A stretch of 64,000 bases of DNA from Fictibacillus fluitans (GTDB lineage Bacteria; Bacillota; Bacilli; Bacillales; Fictibacillaceae). The stretch covers positions 930,001-994,000 of the forward strand of contig NZ_JAUHTR010000001.1 in the NCBI RefSeq assembly GCF_030418125.1. The letters are read 5' to 3'. Made by a program: the position numbers and the translations under genes. The notes under the pieces are model-generated. The model did not search any database. It had not been told where the DNA came from and saw nothing but the letters and a program-made list of their open reading frames with translations. Of the stretch, positions 1-9,974 are shown in pieces. Each line of letters starts with the position of its first letter. Position 1 is the stretch's first letter.

Positions 1-263
1 GGATGATCATGGTTTCCGGCAATGGCAATCACAGGACGCCTGCCACGGTCACTGAGCCTGGCCATTCCGTCATAAAACATTTGCTCCGCCGCCGCGGGCG
101 GATTTACTGTATCAAATACATCGCCTGCCATAATAATGGCGTCCACCTTTTCCTCTTCTGCAATCTGTACCAGTTCATCAAGGAACTGCTGCTGTTCTTC
201 CAGCCTGCTGCGGCCTTCCAGCGTTCTTCCCAGATGCCAGTCAGCCGTATGAAGCAGCCTCAT
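1..263 (-). CDS. sbcD: Exonuclease SbcD, N-terminal part (cut by window edge)
   Basis: N-terminal 87 residues of SbcD, the nuclease subunit of the SbcCD complex that opens hairpins and trims DNA ends. The protein begins MRLLHTADWHLGR, the first metallophosphoesterase metal motif (DxH). It continues through a GDVFDT motif and an AGNHDH motif, all diagnostic of this family. The ATG at 263 is preceded by GGAGG at about eight bases, which favours it over an out-of-frame ATG at 270. The gene lies just downstream of addA on the same strand, the same addB-addA-sbcD order as in Bacillus subtilis. The rest of the gene, and probably sbcC, lies outside the window. Confidence 0.93.
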   Translation of the reverse strand, partial: MRLLHTADWHLGRTLEGRSRLEEQQQFLDELVQIAEEEKVDAIIMAGDVFDTVNPPAAAEQMFYDGMARLSDRGRRPVIAIAGNHDH

Positions 264-291
264 TGCGCATCCTCCTTTTCCCGTTAAAACT

Positions 292-3200
292 CTAGTTAAC
301 TTTTAATAAATGGCCCCCATCAAAGAAATACAAATAGCTTTCCTTCACAGGCTTCCTCAAAATCCGTTCAATGGCCTTGCTGTACAATTCAAGCTGGACC
401 CTGTACCTTTCAAGCAGAACGTGCCTTGCCCCTTCAAATCCTCCTGGGAAACGGTTTGTAATGGCATCTGTTTTATAATCTATTAAGATAAAACCATCAT
501 CTTCAGGAACAAGACAGTCAATAACCCCTTGTACAAGGATTCTTTCATCACTGGCCATTTCACCCCGGCTCAAGGCGGCTTCCTCCACAGGAAGAGACAT
601 GTTAAATGGCATCTCCCGGACCACTTCCGGTGCCTGTACTACTTTTTTACCGATTTCCGTATCAAAAAAAGCCGAGATGGCGCCGACATCAATGTGATTG
701 GCCTGTTCCCTTGTCAGCAGCTCCCTTACCACCATTTCTTCCAGCAATTCCTTTACAATATCGGGAGTCACCGATTGTGACAAATCCATATGCTGCATAA
801 CCGCATGCATGGCCGTACCCCGTTCGGCAGCTGTGAGCGTTTTTTCCTGCATGAACCGTGGACGGCTCGCTTGGGTGGAGGAAAATCCACCTGTCAGTTT
901 TCTGCCATTGTATTCATCATCAATATATTGATACTGCCGTTTAAGCTCGGTCACCGACTGTTTGGACATGGTGGCGGTGGATGCCTGATGCTGGTACTTC
1001 CAGTTCAATCGCCGTTCCACTTCTCCTAGTTCCCTGGAATGGATCGCAACCGGTTCATAGTGCCGGATGGTTGAAAGAATATCTTCCTGAAGAGCTTTTC
1101 TTCCTTCACTCTCTTCTTCATATTGAGCGGCATCATAGGTCATAACCTTCCATTTAGCAGGATCTGTATATACTTCTCCCTGTCCGGTGTGCGCAGCTTG
1201 AAGCAGCTTTCTGAGCTCCCTGCCATCCTTATGGCGGATAACAGCACGGCCGATCCAGTCAAGGTACGTTTTCGCCTGAGAGCGTTCATAATCCGGCAGC
1301 ACCCAGTCCCCGCTTTCCAAAACATCTGCCCATTGGCCAACAGACTTTTCCATGTCGTTAAGCGTACCGAGAAGAAAAAGCTTTTCCTTTGCCCGTGTCA
1401 GGGCAACATAAAGCACCCTCATTTCTTCTGCAAGCAGCTCCATTTTCTTTCTTCGCAAAATGGCCAGCTGAGGAAGGGTCGGATAAGCCACTCTATAGTT
1501 TGGATTGATATAGCGGGTACCCAGCCCCAGCTCTTTATGAAGCAGCACGGTTTCTTTGAGGTCCATCGTATTGAACTGCTTATTCAAACCCGCAGCAAAA
1601 ACAACCGGGAACTCAAGGCCTTTACTTTTATGAATGGTCATCACCCGGACCACATCTTCCTGTTCTCCAAGCGCGCGGGCAGCTCCAAGGTCTCTTCCGC
1701 GGTCCTGCATCCTTTCTATAAAACGAAGGAAGCGGAAAAGCCCGCGGAAAGACGTTTTTTCATACTGCCTGGCACGGTCATACAGCGCGCGTAAGTTGGC
1801 CTGGCGCTGTTTTCCTCCAGGAAGGCCCCCGACAAAGTCAAAGTACCCTGTTTCTCTGTAGATCCGCCAGATAAGATCAGCGAGTGAGCCCTGTCGCGCA
1901 GCCTCTCTCCATTGGTCCATGCTGTTTTTAAAATGGGCGAGCCGGTTAAGAACATTTTCATCTTCCCCGCTGTTCAAATACTCGGTGAGAGCATCAAAGT
2001 AGGTTCCCTTGCGGTCGGCAAGACGCACGGATGCCATCTCATCTCCCGTTAACCCGACGATCGGCGATCGCAATACAGAGGCTATCGGAATGTCCTGCAG
2101 CGGGTTGTCAATCACCTTCAGCAAAGACAGCATGATATTTACTTCTACTGCTTCAAAGTACCCAGTCGACAGCTCCGCGTAGGCCGGAATCCCCTGCCGT
2201 TTAAATTCCTCCAGTATAATCGGTGCCCATGTGCTGGTGGCACGAAGAAGAATGACAATGTCCTTGTATTTCACCGGCCGCATTCCTCCGGTATTTTTAT
2301 CAAGCACCTGATACGGCGCTTCTCCTTCAGTCCCGATGAGCTCTTTGATCTTTTCAGCCATCACCCTTGCTTCAAGGATTACGGTTTCACTGTCCGACTT
2401 TTCGCTTTCGCCGGTTGCCTCTCCGCCTTCATCCATTACTGGAGAGCTTTTATTGATCAGGAGAAGTTCAGCTTCTGCACTCCCTGCTTCAGGATAATAT
2501 TCTGCACCGAAAGACAAGGCAGCTTCACTGCTGTATTCAATTTCGCCAACCGACTCATTCATGATTTGCTTGAAAATATAGTTCGATGCATCCAGCACCT
2601 CTGTTCGGCTTCGGAAGTTTTTTGCCAGATCGATCCGAAGACCTGAACCCTCACCCGGGAGTTTGCCAAATTGCTTGTATTTTGAAAGGAAAAGACCGGG
2701 CTCTGCAAGGCGGAACCGGTAAATGCTCTGCTTCACATCGCCTACCATGAACAAATTGCCCGGAGCTGTATTTCCTTTGCTCACAAGCCGGACTATCGTT
2801 TCCTGAACCAGGTTGGTGTCCTGATATTCATCCACCAGCACTTCCACAAAACGGTTCCGGTATTCCTGCGCTGCCGGGGTGGGCAGAGGATGCTCAATCG
2901 TTGAAGACGGCTGTTTCAGGATTTCCAGGCAAAAATGTTCCAGATCACTGAAATCCAGCAATCCCTTTTCCTGCTTTTCTCTTAAAAACCGGCGGCCGAA
3001 TTCCTGTACAAGTTCAACAAGACATTTAACGACAGGCGCCATTTCCTCCAGATGGATTACATAGGATTCAGGCGGCCTGCTGAAAAGGTCATCTTTTATG
3101 GCAGTAACCCTTTTCTTCACCTGATCCCGCATTTTTTTCACGTTTTCTTTAATGACAGGATCCACTTCTTTTCCGCGGACCTGCTTCATCGTGGCGAACG

Positions 3201-4056
3201 AACCGTCACTGAATACATCATACAGGTGCTGCCACGATTGTCCCGCCGCTTCTTCCAGGCGTTTTAAATAGACGAGGTCATTTTCGATGGTCTCGCCATA
3301 TGGCGCCGGCCCTTCCGGTGAACGGGCGGCTTTTAACGCTCGTTCCAGAACATTACCCAAACCGCTCAGCTGCATCGCAACATCCTCAAGCAGCTCTTTT
3401 GTCCAGGGCAGATCATCAATGTTCTCTGCTTTCACTTCATACTGGGCAGCCATTTGATTCAGCCAGAGATCCGGGTCCGGATGGCTTCTCGAAAAATCAT
3501 ACAGTTTCAGGATGAGGCGCTGCAGCTCTGCATCATTGCGATCTGAGCTGTAGGCATCGACCACGTTAAAGAATACCTGGTTATCTTCTTTGCTGTACTC
3601 CTCCTCAAACAGATCTTCGAGGACTTCCTGCTTGATCAGCTCCGCTTCTGTATCGTCGGAAATCCGAAACCCGGGATCCAGGTCAATCTGATAGTAATAC
3701 TTTCTCAGCACTTCAATACAGAAGGAATGCAGGGTTGAAATAGAGGCTTTATTCAGCAACCCAAGCTGCCTTCGCAGATGAAGGGAAGCGGGATGGAGGG
3801 AAAGCTCCTTTTCAATCGCATCCCCGATCCTTTTTCTCATTTCAGCCGCTGCTGCATTCGTAAAGGTTACAATCAGCAGACGGTCGACATCCGCAATTTC
3901 TTGCTTGATCATCGTGATAATCCGTTCAACAAGCACCGCTGTTTTACCCGATCCTGCGGCCGCGGCAACAAGAATATCCTGTCCTCTCGCCTGAATGGCC
4001 TGCCACTGATCATCCGTCCACAGACTGTCTTTTGGCTTATCAGCAATTTTGATCAT
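292..4056 (-). CDS. addA: ATP-dependent helicase/nuclease subunit A
   Basis: AddA is the UvrD-type helicase and 3'-5' nuclease subunit of AddAB, the RecBCD counterpart that resects double-strand breaks for RecA loading. At 1254 residues it has the usual length. Visible motifs are Walker A (AAAAGSGKT, residues 31-39), helicase motif II (LVDEYQDTN, near 410) and a C-terminal nuclease site with Asp1180, Asp1193 and Lys1195 in an IDYKTD context. The start codon overlaps the addB stop by four bases (ATGA), so translation is probably coupled. A gap of 28 bases separates its stop from sbcD. Confidence 0.98.
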   Translation of the reverse strand: MIKIADKPKDSLWTDDQWQAIQARGQDILVAAAAGSGKTAVLVERIITMIKQEIADVDRLLIVTFTNAAAAEMRKRIGDAIEKELSLHPASLHLRRQLGLLNKASISTLHSFCIEVLRKYYYQIDLDPGFRISDDTEAELIKQEVLEDLFEEEYSKEDNQVFFNVVDAYSSDRNDAELQRLILKLYDFSRSHPDPDLWLNQMAAQYEVKAENIDDLPWTKELLEDVAMQLSGLGNVLERALKAARSPEGPAPYGETIENDLVYLKRLEEAAGQSWQHLYDVFSDGSFATMKQVRGKEVDPVIKENVKKMRDQVKKRVTAIKDDLFSRPPESYVIHLEEMAPVVKCLVELVQEFGRRFLREKQEKGLLDFSDLEHFCLEILKQPSSTIEHPLPTPAAQEYRNRFVEVLVDEYQDTNLVQETIVRLVSKGNTAPGNLFMVGDVKQSIYRFRLAEPGLFLSKYKQFGKLPGEGSGLRIDLAKNFRSRTEVLDASNYIFKQIMNESVGEIEYSSEAALSFGAEYYPEAGSAEAELLLINKSSPVMDEGGEATGESEKSDSETVILEARVMAEKIKELIGTEGEAPYQVLDKNTGGMRPVKYKDIVILLRATSTWAPIILEEFKRQGIPAYAELSTGYFEAVEVNIMLSLLKVIDNPLQDIPIASVLRSPIVGLTGDEMASVRLADRKGTYFDALTEYLNSGEDENVLNRLAHFKNSMDQWREAARQGSLADLIWRIYRETGYFDFVGGLPGGKQRQANLRALYDRARQYEKTSFRGLFRFLRFIERMQDRGRDLGAARALGEQEDVVRVMTIHKSKGLEFPVVFAAGLNKQFNTMDLKETVLLHKELGLGTRYINPNYRVAYPTLPQLAILRRKKMELLAEEMRVLYVALTRAKEKLFLLGTLNDMEKSVGQWADVLESGDWVLPDYERSQAKTYLDWIGRAVIRHKDGRELRKLLQAAHTGQGEVYTDPAKWKVMTYDAAQYEEESEGRKALQEDILSTIRHYEPVAIHSRELGEVERRLNWKYQHQASTATMSKQSVTELKRQYQYIDDEYNGRKLTGGFSSTQASRPRFMQEKTLTAAERGTAMHAVMQHMDLSQSVTPDIVKELLEEMVVRELLTREQANHIDVGAISAFFDTEIGKKVVQAPEVVREMPFNMSLPVEEAALSRGEMASDERILVQGVIDCLVPEDDGFILIDYKTDAITNRFPGGFEGARHVLLERYRVQLELYSKAIERILRKPVKESYLYFFDGGHLLKVN

Positions 4057-7000
4057 TCCTCTTCTCCTCCTTCCTCACGCATTTTGGCCAGAATTTCATC
4101 ATCGCTCTCCTGCTTTAACAGGCGATACTGATTTTCTTCCAGTGACTGATCAAACTGGCATACCGACCTATAAGAACAAAATGTACAAGGCATTTTATTT
4201 TTCATTTGGTACGGCGCTATATCAATAACCCCTTCGGTAATGTCTGTGCCTACATCTTTGATCACTTTGCGGACATACCTGGTCATGGACGTGAAGTCCT
4301 CTTCCGTCGCAACCGATGAATGCGTCGGATGGAAACCTTTTGACGTCAGGGAAACAGGAATTATGTCCGATTTTTTTTCAAAGGCAGTATCCATCAGCTG
4401 AACGGTTTCCGTATCCGCCAGCACCAAACCTTTCATCTTAAACCGTTTGAAAAGCTCCTGCTGAATCTCTTCAAAGGTGAGCAGCTTCTTCTGTGACAAT
4501 AACGGATTATGAATATGAAAATACAGTACTCCCGCAGGATGAGCTTCTTTTCCAAGCCAATCCACGGAATGGCTGATCACCACGTCCAGGTAGGTCAGCA
4601 TTTGCAGGGCAATCCCGTAATACACTTCAGACAGGTTTAAACCGGTTGAGCTTGATTTGTAGTCGATGATCCGGAGCATCAGCCCTTGTGATCCTTCCGC
4701 TGAATCCACACGATCGATCCTTCCGATAATCTCCATGGATGTTCCGTTCGGAAGTGTATATTTAAGCGGCGGCAGCGGCTGCTGGTTTCCAAATCCCAGT
4801 TCAAGGCCAACCGGTGAAAACCCGCTCGCCCGCGCATGCTCGCTCAGCATATGGGAGGCTCTGCCCACGATATCGCTCAGTTTGTTTTTGATATAAAGAT
4901 GGCGGCTCGTTGAAAGCAGAATCTGGCTTTGCAGTTTTAAAGCAAGACGATCCACCACTTCACCTGCAACTCTGTAGCAGTCCTTCATAGACAGATCACG
5001 CCAGCTCATCTGATGATTCCCCAGGTAATCGTCCATGTTCTTTAGCGCCGCATGAAAAAGCTGGCCGATATCGGGAGCTTCAAGCCGGTACAATCTTCGT
5101 TCCTGAAGTTTCAGCCCGTAGGAAAGAAAATGCGAAAACGCACACGAATTCTGAAGCTCCATTCGTGATACGCTCGCCGTGATCGCGTCGCCATATAATT
5201 CTTTCGTGACGGAAGAAGACAGCTTTTTCTCCTGGTTATAATAAAAAAGACTCCCAAGCACCGTTTGACCGAGCCGCTTCCATTGGTCTTGTCCCGTCGT
5301 CCAATTGTAAACATCCCACCACAGTCCTGAAATCGGGTATCCCTTCTTCCATTCCCGCAGCTGGGTGTTCAAATGGGAAATCGCTTTTTGGGGACGTTGA
5401 ATGTATGAGAGGTCATTTCCGTACTCCGGGTCATTTTGGATGAAGCTTTCCGGAATCCCCGGAAAGAGCGACTTGACCCTGTTGATCACCATGGATGGAA
5501 GAAGGTTTTTCCCTTCTTCATCAGCAAGCGGATAATAGATATACAGCTTGTCCATCGCGTTCGTCAGTGACAAATAAATGAGAAACTGCTCATCAAGGAG
5601 CTGCCGCCTCGCTCCCGGGGCAAGCGCCACTCCGTTCTTTTCGAGCAGATCACGATCATCCTCAGAAAGGATGCCATCGTCCTTTGGCTTGGCGGGCAGT
5701 ATTCCGTCATTGACACCAAGCACAAAATGGCATTTTACTCCCGAATAACGGGACCGGTCCATGGTGCCGGCGAGGACTTGGTCGATGGCCGGGGGAACGA
5801 GCGCGAACTTCAGGCTTTCCAAGCCGGTATCGAGCATTTTGATCCACAAATCGAGCTTAACCGCCTCGCTCCCTGTAATTTCAACCATTTCATCCAGGAG
5901 CTCAATAACCGCATCCCAAACCTGGTCATGCTCACGGGCCATCCGCAGTCTTCCTTCTTCCTGCGCTTTGCGGCTGAGCCGCTCCAATTTATCCGGAATG
6001 TGAAGACGCTCCAGGTAAACAAACAGCACTTCACAATAATCCCTTACCGTTTCCGCCTGTTTCAGGTCCCGGGAAAGCTTATCCAGCGGCGACACAATCA
6101 TATACCGGACTTCATTCAGTACTTCCTGCTTTTGAACCTCTTCATCCGTCTGAACGAATTGATGCTCTTCAAGTGCCTGAAAACGCTGCACCTTCCATGG
6201 CTTCTTATCCTTCCACCGGGGACCCTGAATGCCATAAGCGAGGACATAGTTTTCCAGCTCATCCATTTCATGCCGAAGTTCAGTGAAGGTATACTCGCTG
6301 TTTTCCGGATACAGCAGATCCGTCTTCACAGCGCGGAATACAGATTCATACCGCCAATTCGCCGTGACCGTTTCCAGGGAGGAGCGGATCAATTCAATGA
6401 GCGGATGATGCAGCATTGGTTTCTTTTGATCCAGGAAGACAGGAATCTCGTACTCTTCAAAAACAGTTTCAATCAAATCCTGGTACTCATTCATGTTTCG
6501 GATGGAAAGGGCGATGTCTTTGAATCTATATCCCTTATCACGAACAAGGGTAAGAATTTCCCGTGCAGCTCCCTCCACCTCTGCACGACGGTTGACAGCT
6601 GAGGAAATGAATATATCATTTGAAAATCCAAATTCCAGCGCGGGCCGCTGCTCATACTGGCTTTCCAAATGGGCGAGCGACGGGCTCCCTTCAAACCTCG
6701 GGCACTCCTTCAAGAATACCGGCTCCTCTTCCATCACATTTTCTTCCTTTGCGATCTTGCGAATAACCGAGCAGGTCTTTTTTGGTGTGTAGAAAAGGTC
6801 GAGATCATGAGGATTTTCAGCGCTCCTGCTGTCATCAAGAGTCAGCGCCACGGTTACACGGCGGGCATGCTTAAGAAGCATGTTCAGCACTTCCAGTTCC
6901 TGCGGTGTAAACTGGTGAAAGCCGTCTATGTAAAAATCGGCCTGTTGGACGTATTCCGAGTGCGGAATCTTTTCAGCAAGAAGCCTTAAATAATCCTCAT

Positions 7001-7550
7001 TGTCCATATATTTGTAAATTAGCGCCTTTTCCAGTTCACCATATATCAGGGCCAGATCAGAAAGTTTATCACGGAGCACACTTCCTTCCTCCCCACCCGA
7101 GAAACTCAGGAGAGTTTGTGCGTTCCATTCCAACTGTTCCGGATTCACACAATACCTCTTGAATTCCGTTATCATGGTTTCCATCAGCGAATAAAAGCCA
7201 TTCTGTTCAGAAGCCTTTTTAAACACTCTAAGCTCCTGCTTTTTATTTTCTATAATCTTCCTCAGCATCATATTCATGCCCACACTTGTAATGTGAAGCC
7301 GCGTCATACCCCCGACATCGCCAAGGATCTTCCATGCCAGTCGGGAAAAACTGAACACCTGGGCACGCATCATTCCATCGAGACCAGGTGTTTTTGCCAA
7401 TTCGTATTCTGATTGAAACGTCATCTGTTCAGGTACTAAATAAATAATCGGGGGGCCTTGGGGCTGTTCAAAAAGAGCATCTCTGATCTCTCCCAGACTG
7501 CGTTCCGTCTTCCCGCTTCCGGCCCTGCCGAGAATAAACCGCAAACTCAT
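4053..7550 (-). CDS. addB: ATP-dependent nuclease subunit B
   Basis: AddB partners AddA. It carries the 5'-3' nuclease domain and helps read Chi. The 1165-residue product has Walker A (GRAGSGKT, residues 8-15) and a C-terminal nuclease domain with an IIDYKSS motif. The last cysteines of the iron-sulphur cluster appear in the pattern C-x2-C-x5-C near the C-terminus, with a candidate fourth cysteine in the middle of the chain (RMELQNSC). The start is ATG at 7550 after AGAGGTGA. It is the first gene of addB-addA-sbcD. No LexA box was recognised upstream. Confidence 0.97.
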   Translation of the reverse strand: MSLRFILGRAGSGKTERSLGEIRDALFEQPQGPPIIYLVPEQMTFQSEYELAKTPGLDGMMRAQVFSFSRLAWKILGDVGGMTRLHITSVGMNMMLRKIIENKKQELRVFKKASEQNGFYSLMETMITEFKRYCVNPEQLEWNAQTLLSFSGGEEGSVLRDKLSDLALIYGELEKALIYKYMDNEDYLRLLAEKIPHSEYVQQADFYIDGFHQFTPQELEVLNMLLKHARRVTVALTLDDSRSAENPHDLDLFYTPKKTCSVIRKIAKEENVMEEEPVFLKECPRFEGSPSLAHLESQYEQRPALEFGFSNDIFISSAVNRRAEVEGAAREILTLVRDKGYRFKDIALSIRNMNEYQDLIETVFEEYEIPVFLDQKKPMLHHPLIELIRSSLETVTANWRYESVFRAVKTDLLYPENSEYTFTELRHEMDELENYVLAYGIQGPRWKDKKPWKVQRFQALEEHQFVQTDEEVQKQEVLNEVRYMIVSPLDKLSRDLKQAETVRDYCEVLFVYLERLHIPDKLERLSRKAQEEGRLRMAREHDQVWDAVIELLDEMVEITGSEAVKLDLWIKMLDTGLESLKFALVPPAIDQVLAGTMDRSRYSGVKCHFVLGVNDGILPAKPKDDGILSEDDRDLLEKNGVALAPGARRQLLDEQFLIYLSLTNAMDKLYIYYPLADEEGKNLLPSMVINRVKSLFPGIPESFIQNDPEYGNDLSYIQRPQKAISHLNTQLREWKKGYPISGLWWDVYNWTTGQDQWKRLGQTVLGSLFYYNQEKKLSSSVTKELYGDAITASVSRMELQNSCAFSHFLSYGLKLQERRLYRLEAPDIGQLFHAALKNMDDYLGNHQMSWRDLSMKDCYRVAGEVVDRLALKLQSQILLSTSRHLYIKNKLSDIVGRASHMLSEHARASGFSPVGLELGFGNQQPLPPLKYTLPNGTSMEIIGRIDRVDSAEGSQGLMLRIIDYKSSSTGLNLSEVYYGIALQMLTYLDVVISHSVDWLGKEAHPAGVLYFHIHNPLLSQKKLLTFEEIQQELFKRFKMKGLVLADTETVQLMDTAFEKKSDIIPVSLTSKGFHPTHSSVATEEDFTSMTRYVRKVIKDVGTDITEGVIDIAPYQMKNKMPCTFCSYRSVCQFDQSLEENQYRLLKQESDDEILAKMREEGGEEE

Positions 7551-7629
7551 AAATTCACCTCTGTCAAACTGTTAATCTTATATCTATTATCTCATAAAAC
7601 GGTCTGTAAAAGAATGATAAGGACGCTTC

Positions 7630-7662
7630 AAAAACCTGCTCCGTTGTCGGGTAAGGAGCAGG
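7630..7662 (-). terminator. Intrinsic terminator after kinase-like gene
   Basis: Eight-base stem CCTGCTCC/GGAGCAGG followed on the minus strand by a run of T. It closes the 7665-8931 operon. Confidence 0.8.
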
Positions 7663-7664
7663 CG

Positions 7665-8303
7665 CTAACGTCTTCGTTTCCAATTTTTATACCATCTGTA
7701 TCCGATCCGCACTGCATTTAAAACCGGGTAAGGAAGTTTAACCGGATATTTATATAAAAAAGGACGGTACACTTTATAGTAAGCTTTTCTTAAATCGTTC
7801 CATTTCGAGCATTTCTCACGTTTGCAAAAGTCAGAAACATCCACAATAATGCCACGGCCTTCCAGCAGCATAACGTTCTTGCCATGTACATCCCGGGGAA
7901 ACAGACCAAGGCTCCGTGCGTACGAGAGGGCGTTATCCACATCCCGTATCACCATCTCCGGTATTCTAATTCCTTTATGGAGACAGTCAAACAGGGTTAT
8001 TCCCTTGATTCTTCTGAGTATCAAATGACGTTCGCCATATCCGTAGCATTGAGAATAGGCAGGATGCTTTCCAAGTGTCTCATACACCAGGATCTCCTCC
8101 CGCAGACCTTCAGGATTCCTGCCGTAGATTTTAACCACGAAGTCCGGAAAACCGGGATGAAGAAAAACAGCTGCATAATTGCCGCAGCCCACCACTTTCC
8201 ATGGGTCGGGATGAGAGAGCACTTCAACAGGATCGCCCGGGTCCCGGCTTACTATTTTTGTAACTTCCGTTAATTCCTCTGCCAGCTTCATATACGTTTT
8301 CAT
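7665..8303 (-). CDS. YrzF-like small serine/threonine kinase family protein
   Basis: A 212-residue protein with a reduced protein-kinase fold. It has a loop GNYAAVF, an invariant-type lysine in FVVKIYG, and a catalytic segment RDVHGKNVML that keeps the Asp and Asn of the HRDxxxxN loop. An IIVDVSDF segment stands where DFG is expected. It resembles the YrzF group of Bacillus. Its substrate is unknown. The ATG at 8303 follows AAGGTGA. It is the last gene of a three-gene minus-strand unit with the YhjD-like and WYL-like genes (gaps 30 and 25 bases). The motifs support an active kinase, but activity is inferred. Confidence 0.75.
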   Translation of the reverse strand: MKTYMKLAEELTEVTKIVSRDPGDPVEVLSHPDPWKVVGCGNYAAVFLHPGFPDFVVKIYGRNPEGLREEILVYETLGKHPAYSQCYGYGERHLILRRIKGITLFDCLHKGIRIPEMVIRDVDNALSYARSLGLFPRDVHGKNVMLLEGRGIIVDVSDFCKREKCSKWNDLRKAYYKVYRPFLYKYPVKLPYPVLNAVRIGYRWYKNWKRRR

Positions 8304-8333
8304 AGTTCACCTTGCCGATCATTCAGTTTCCCG

Positions 8334-8702
8334 TTATTTTCGCTCTACCAGCGTACCAAAAAGAAAGTGTTTCATCAGCAATTCTGCTTTATTTCGAAGG
8401 TGCACGTTGGGAAACCTCATGACTTCCTGATAGCCTCTGACAAAAATTTGATACTCGGTCATATCATCCACCGGTTTTCCATCGGCAACTTTAATTTTAC
8501 GCTGCACCATCTCTTTTTTCACATCCCTCAGCTCAAAACTGATGGCGTTCATTACGTTCTCAACCAGCGTAATATAGGGCTGCCTTAATTTAAAAGATGA
8601 CTGGGCGATCACTTTTAAATCCCGGTTGAAGATGGTCAGCAGCATAGGGTACATAATATACTTATCCACCAGTACGCGGTCCGTTTCATCACCATATAAC
8701 AT
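8334..8702 (-). CDS. YhjD-like conserved protein
   Basis: A 122-residue soluble protein without signal peptide or membrane segment, resembling B. subtilis YhjD, whose function is unknown. It starts at ATG 8702, nine bases after GGAGG. No catalytic motif is visible. It sits between the WYL-like and kinase-like genes in one operon, so the three may act together. The assignment to YhjD is from memory of the family and is moderate. Confidence 0.6.
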   Translation of the reverse strand: MLYGDETDRVLVDKYIMYPMLLTIFNRDLKVIAQSSFKLRQPYITLVENVMNAISFELRDVKKEMVQRKIKVADGKPVDDMTEYQIFVRGYQEVMRFPNVHLRNKAELLMKHFLFGTLVERK

Positions 8703-8727
8703 ATTCCGCTTCCTCCATCCGCCTGAA

Positions 8728-8931
8728 TCAAGCCGTGTTCTTAGCCACAGACAGGATATTCGATACCTTAAACGTCCGTATCTGCCTGCGCAGACAGCAA
8801 AAAGCGGTTAATGTTTCTTTGTCACAGGAAATGGGATAAACCCGGCGCTGAGTAAACTGGCCTCTGCCAGATTGATAAATGATCATAAAAGGATTCCGTT
8901 CAGAAACATAACGCGCCAGCATTGAATTCAT
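8728..8931 (-). CDS. Stand-alone WYL-like domain protein
   Basis: A 67-residue protein that looks like an isolated WYL-type beta barrel. It has an MIIYQSGRG strand, an RRVYP strand and a closing RRQIRTFKVSNI segment typical of the fold. It has no helix-turn-helix, so it cannot bind DNA the way most WYL regulators do. The ATG at 8931 lies five bases after GGCGGTGG. An upstream in-frame GTG at 8940 lies inside that ribosome binding site and is less likely. It is the first gene of the operon running to 7665. Confidence 0.55.
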   Translation of the reverse strand: MNSMLARYVSERNPFMIIYQSGRGQFTQRRVYPISCDKETLTAFCCLRRQIRTFKVSNILSVAKNTA

Positions 8932-9001
8932 AACAGCCACCGCCTTGTTCGTTATTTATTTACAGTATATGCGAACAAACGTTCTTTATGCAACTAGAAA
9001 A

Positions 9002-9032
9002 ATATGCCTATCCTTCATAAGGATAGGCATAT
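9002..9032 (-). terminator. Terminator of rsbR-type gene
   Basis: Perfect 14-base inverted repeat with a three-base loop, followed by five T on the minus strand, directly after the RsbR paralogue. Confidence 0.85.
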
Positions 9033-9043
9033 CGCTATGCTGC

Positions 9044-9877
9044 TCATACGTTTTGTAAAAACTTCTTTTGCTGCAGCGCCTGATGCAGGCTTCCGGCTAT
9101 TGAAAACCCTTCAAAACTTATCCCTAAGGAAACCACCGTCTGGGCGAGTTCGGGGCGCATACCCGTCAATGTAACAGCCACTCCCAGGAGTTTCAGTGAA
9201 GTGATGACCTGAAACAGATTATGGGCAACCATGGTATCAATCACCGGTACACCCGATAAATCAATAAACAGGTGATCGATCTTCATCTCCACACATTCAT
9301 TCAATACAATTTCCATAATAAGCTTCGACCGGTGGGTATCAATCGATCCGACAAGCGGCAGAATACCGACTGAATCCGTCAGGCGCACCACAGGAACCGA
9401 AAGCTCTTCCAGTGCTTCCCGGGCCATGCTGAGCAAATGATTGTTGTAGTCCACGTAGGCAACACTAAAGGAATAGACCACTTTATCCAGCAGTGGATCA
9501 ATAATCTCTACAGCTTTCATCACCGTCTGACCCGTATACCCGTGCTTTGTCACTTCTTTACTGATGAAATCCAATATAGTTGTTCTGTAAAATCGTGTTG
9601 TATCAAGAGCAGTATCCAGCGACAATTGGATCTTCACCGCTATTTCTCCGCTTTTTTTGCCCCAGTCCAAAAACTTTTTTTCGGATTGGGCAAGGTCTGA
9701 AAACAGCGCCTCCCCTAAATAGTGAAACAGTTCGATTCTCCAATCAATCAAAAGCTGCTTTTGCTCATCATTCGGCGGATTGATTCCATTTTGGATTCTG
9801 TTTTTAGTAACAGTGGCCGCCAGTTCCTCTTTATGCTGTATAATGCAACTTCCAAGTTCCTTTAACTCTTTGTCCAT
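9044..9877 (-). CDS. RsbR-family stressosome protein (RsbRD-like)
   Basis: RsbR paralogues form the stressosome with RsbS and, when phosphorylated by RsbT, release it to activate the general stress response. This 277-residue protein has an N-terminal globin-like helical domain (about 1-140) and a C-terminal STAS domain (about 160-270). The STAS domain keeps LVGSIDTHRSK and VIDTMVAHN, the two segments whose threonines are phosphorylated in RsbRA. The length fits RsbRD (YqhA). The ATG at 9877 follows GAGGGG. An upstream in-frame start at 9937 lacks a ribosome binding site. It is monocistronic, with no rsbS or rsbT nearby. Confidence 0.85.
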   Translation of the reverse strand: MDKELKELGSCIIQHKEELAATVTKNRIQNGINPPNDEQKQLLIDWRIELFHYLGEALFSDLAQSEKKFLDWGKKSGEIAVKIQLSLDTALDTTRFYRTTILDFISKEVTKHGYTGQTVMKAVEIIDPLLDKVVYSFSVAYVDYNNHLLSMAREALEELSVPVVRLTDSVGILPLVGSIDTHRSKLIMEIVLNECVEMKIDHLFIDLSGVPVIDTMVAHNLFQVITSLKLLGVAVTLTGMRPELAQTVVSLGISFEGFSIAGSLHQALQQKKFLQNV

Positions 9878-9974
9878 AAATAACCCCTCATGTCTGGCTG
9901 TATGATTGTATCTTTCATCATACACTATTCCTGCCATCCAATAAAACTAAACAGAACAGAATGGGAAAATCTAG

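Noticed and set aside
1123-1794. Plus-strand ORF inside addA
   Set aside because: Antisense shadow of addA with no ribosome binding site and no recognisable protein features.
5727-6602. Long plus-strand ORF inside addB
   Set aside because: It lies antisense to a well-conserved gene, has no domain, and reflects codon bias of the opposite strand.
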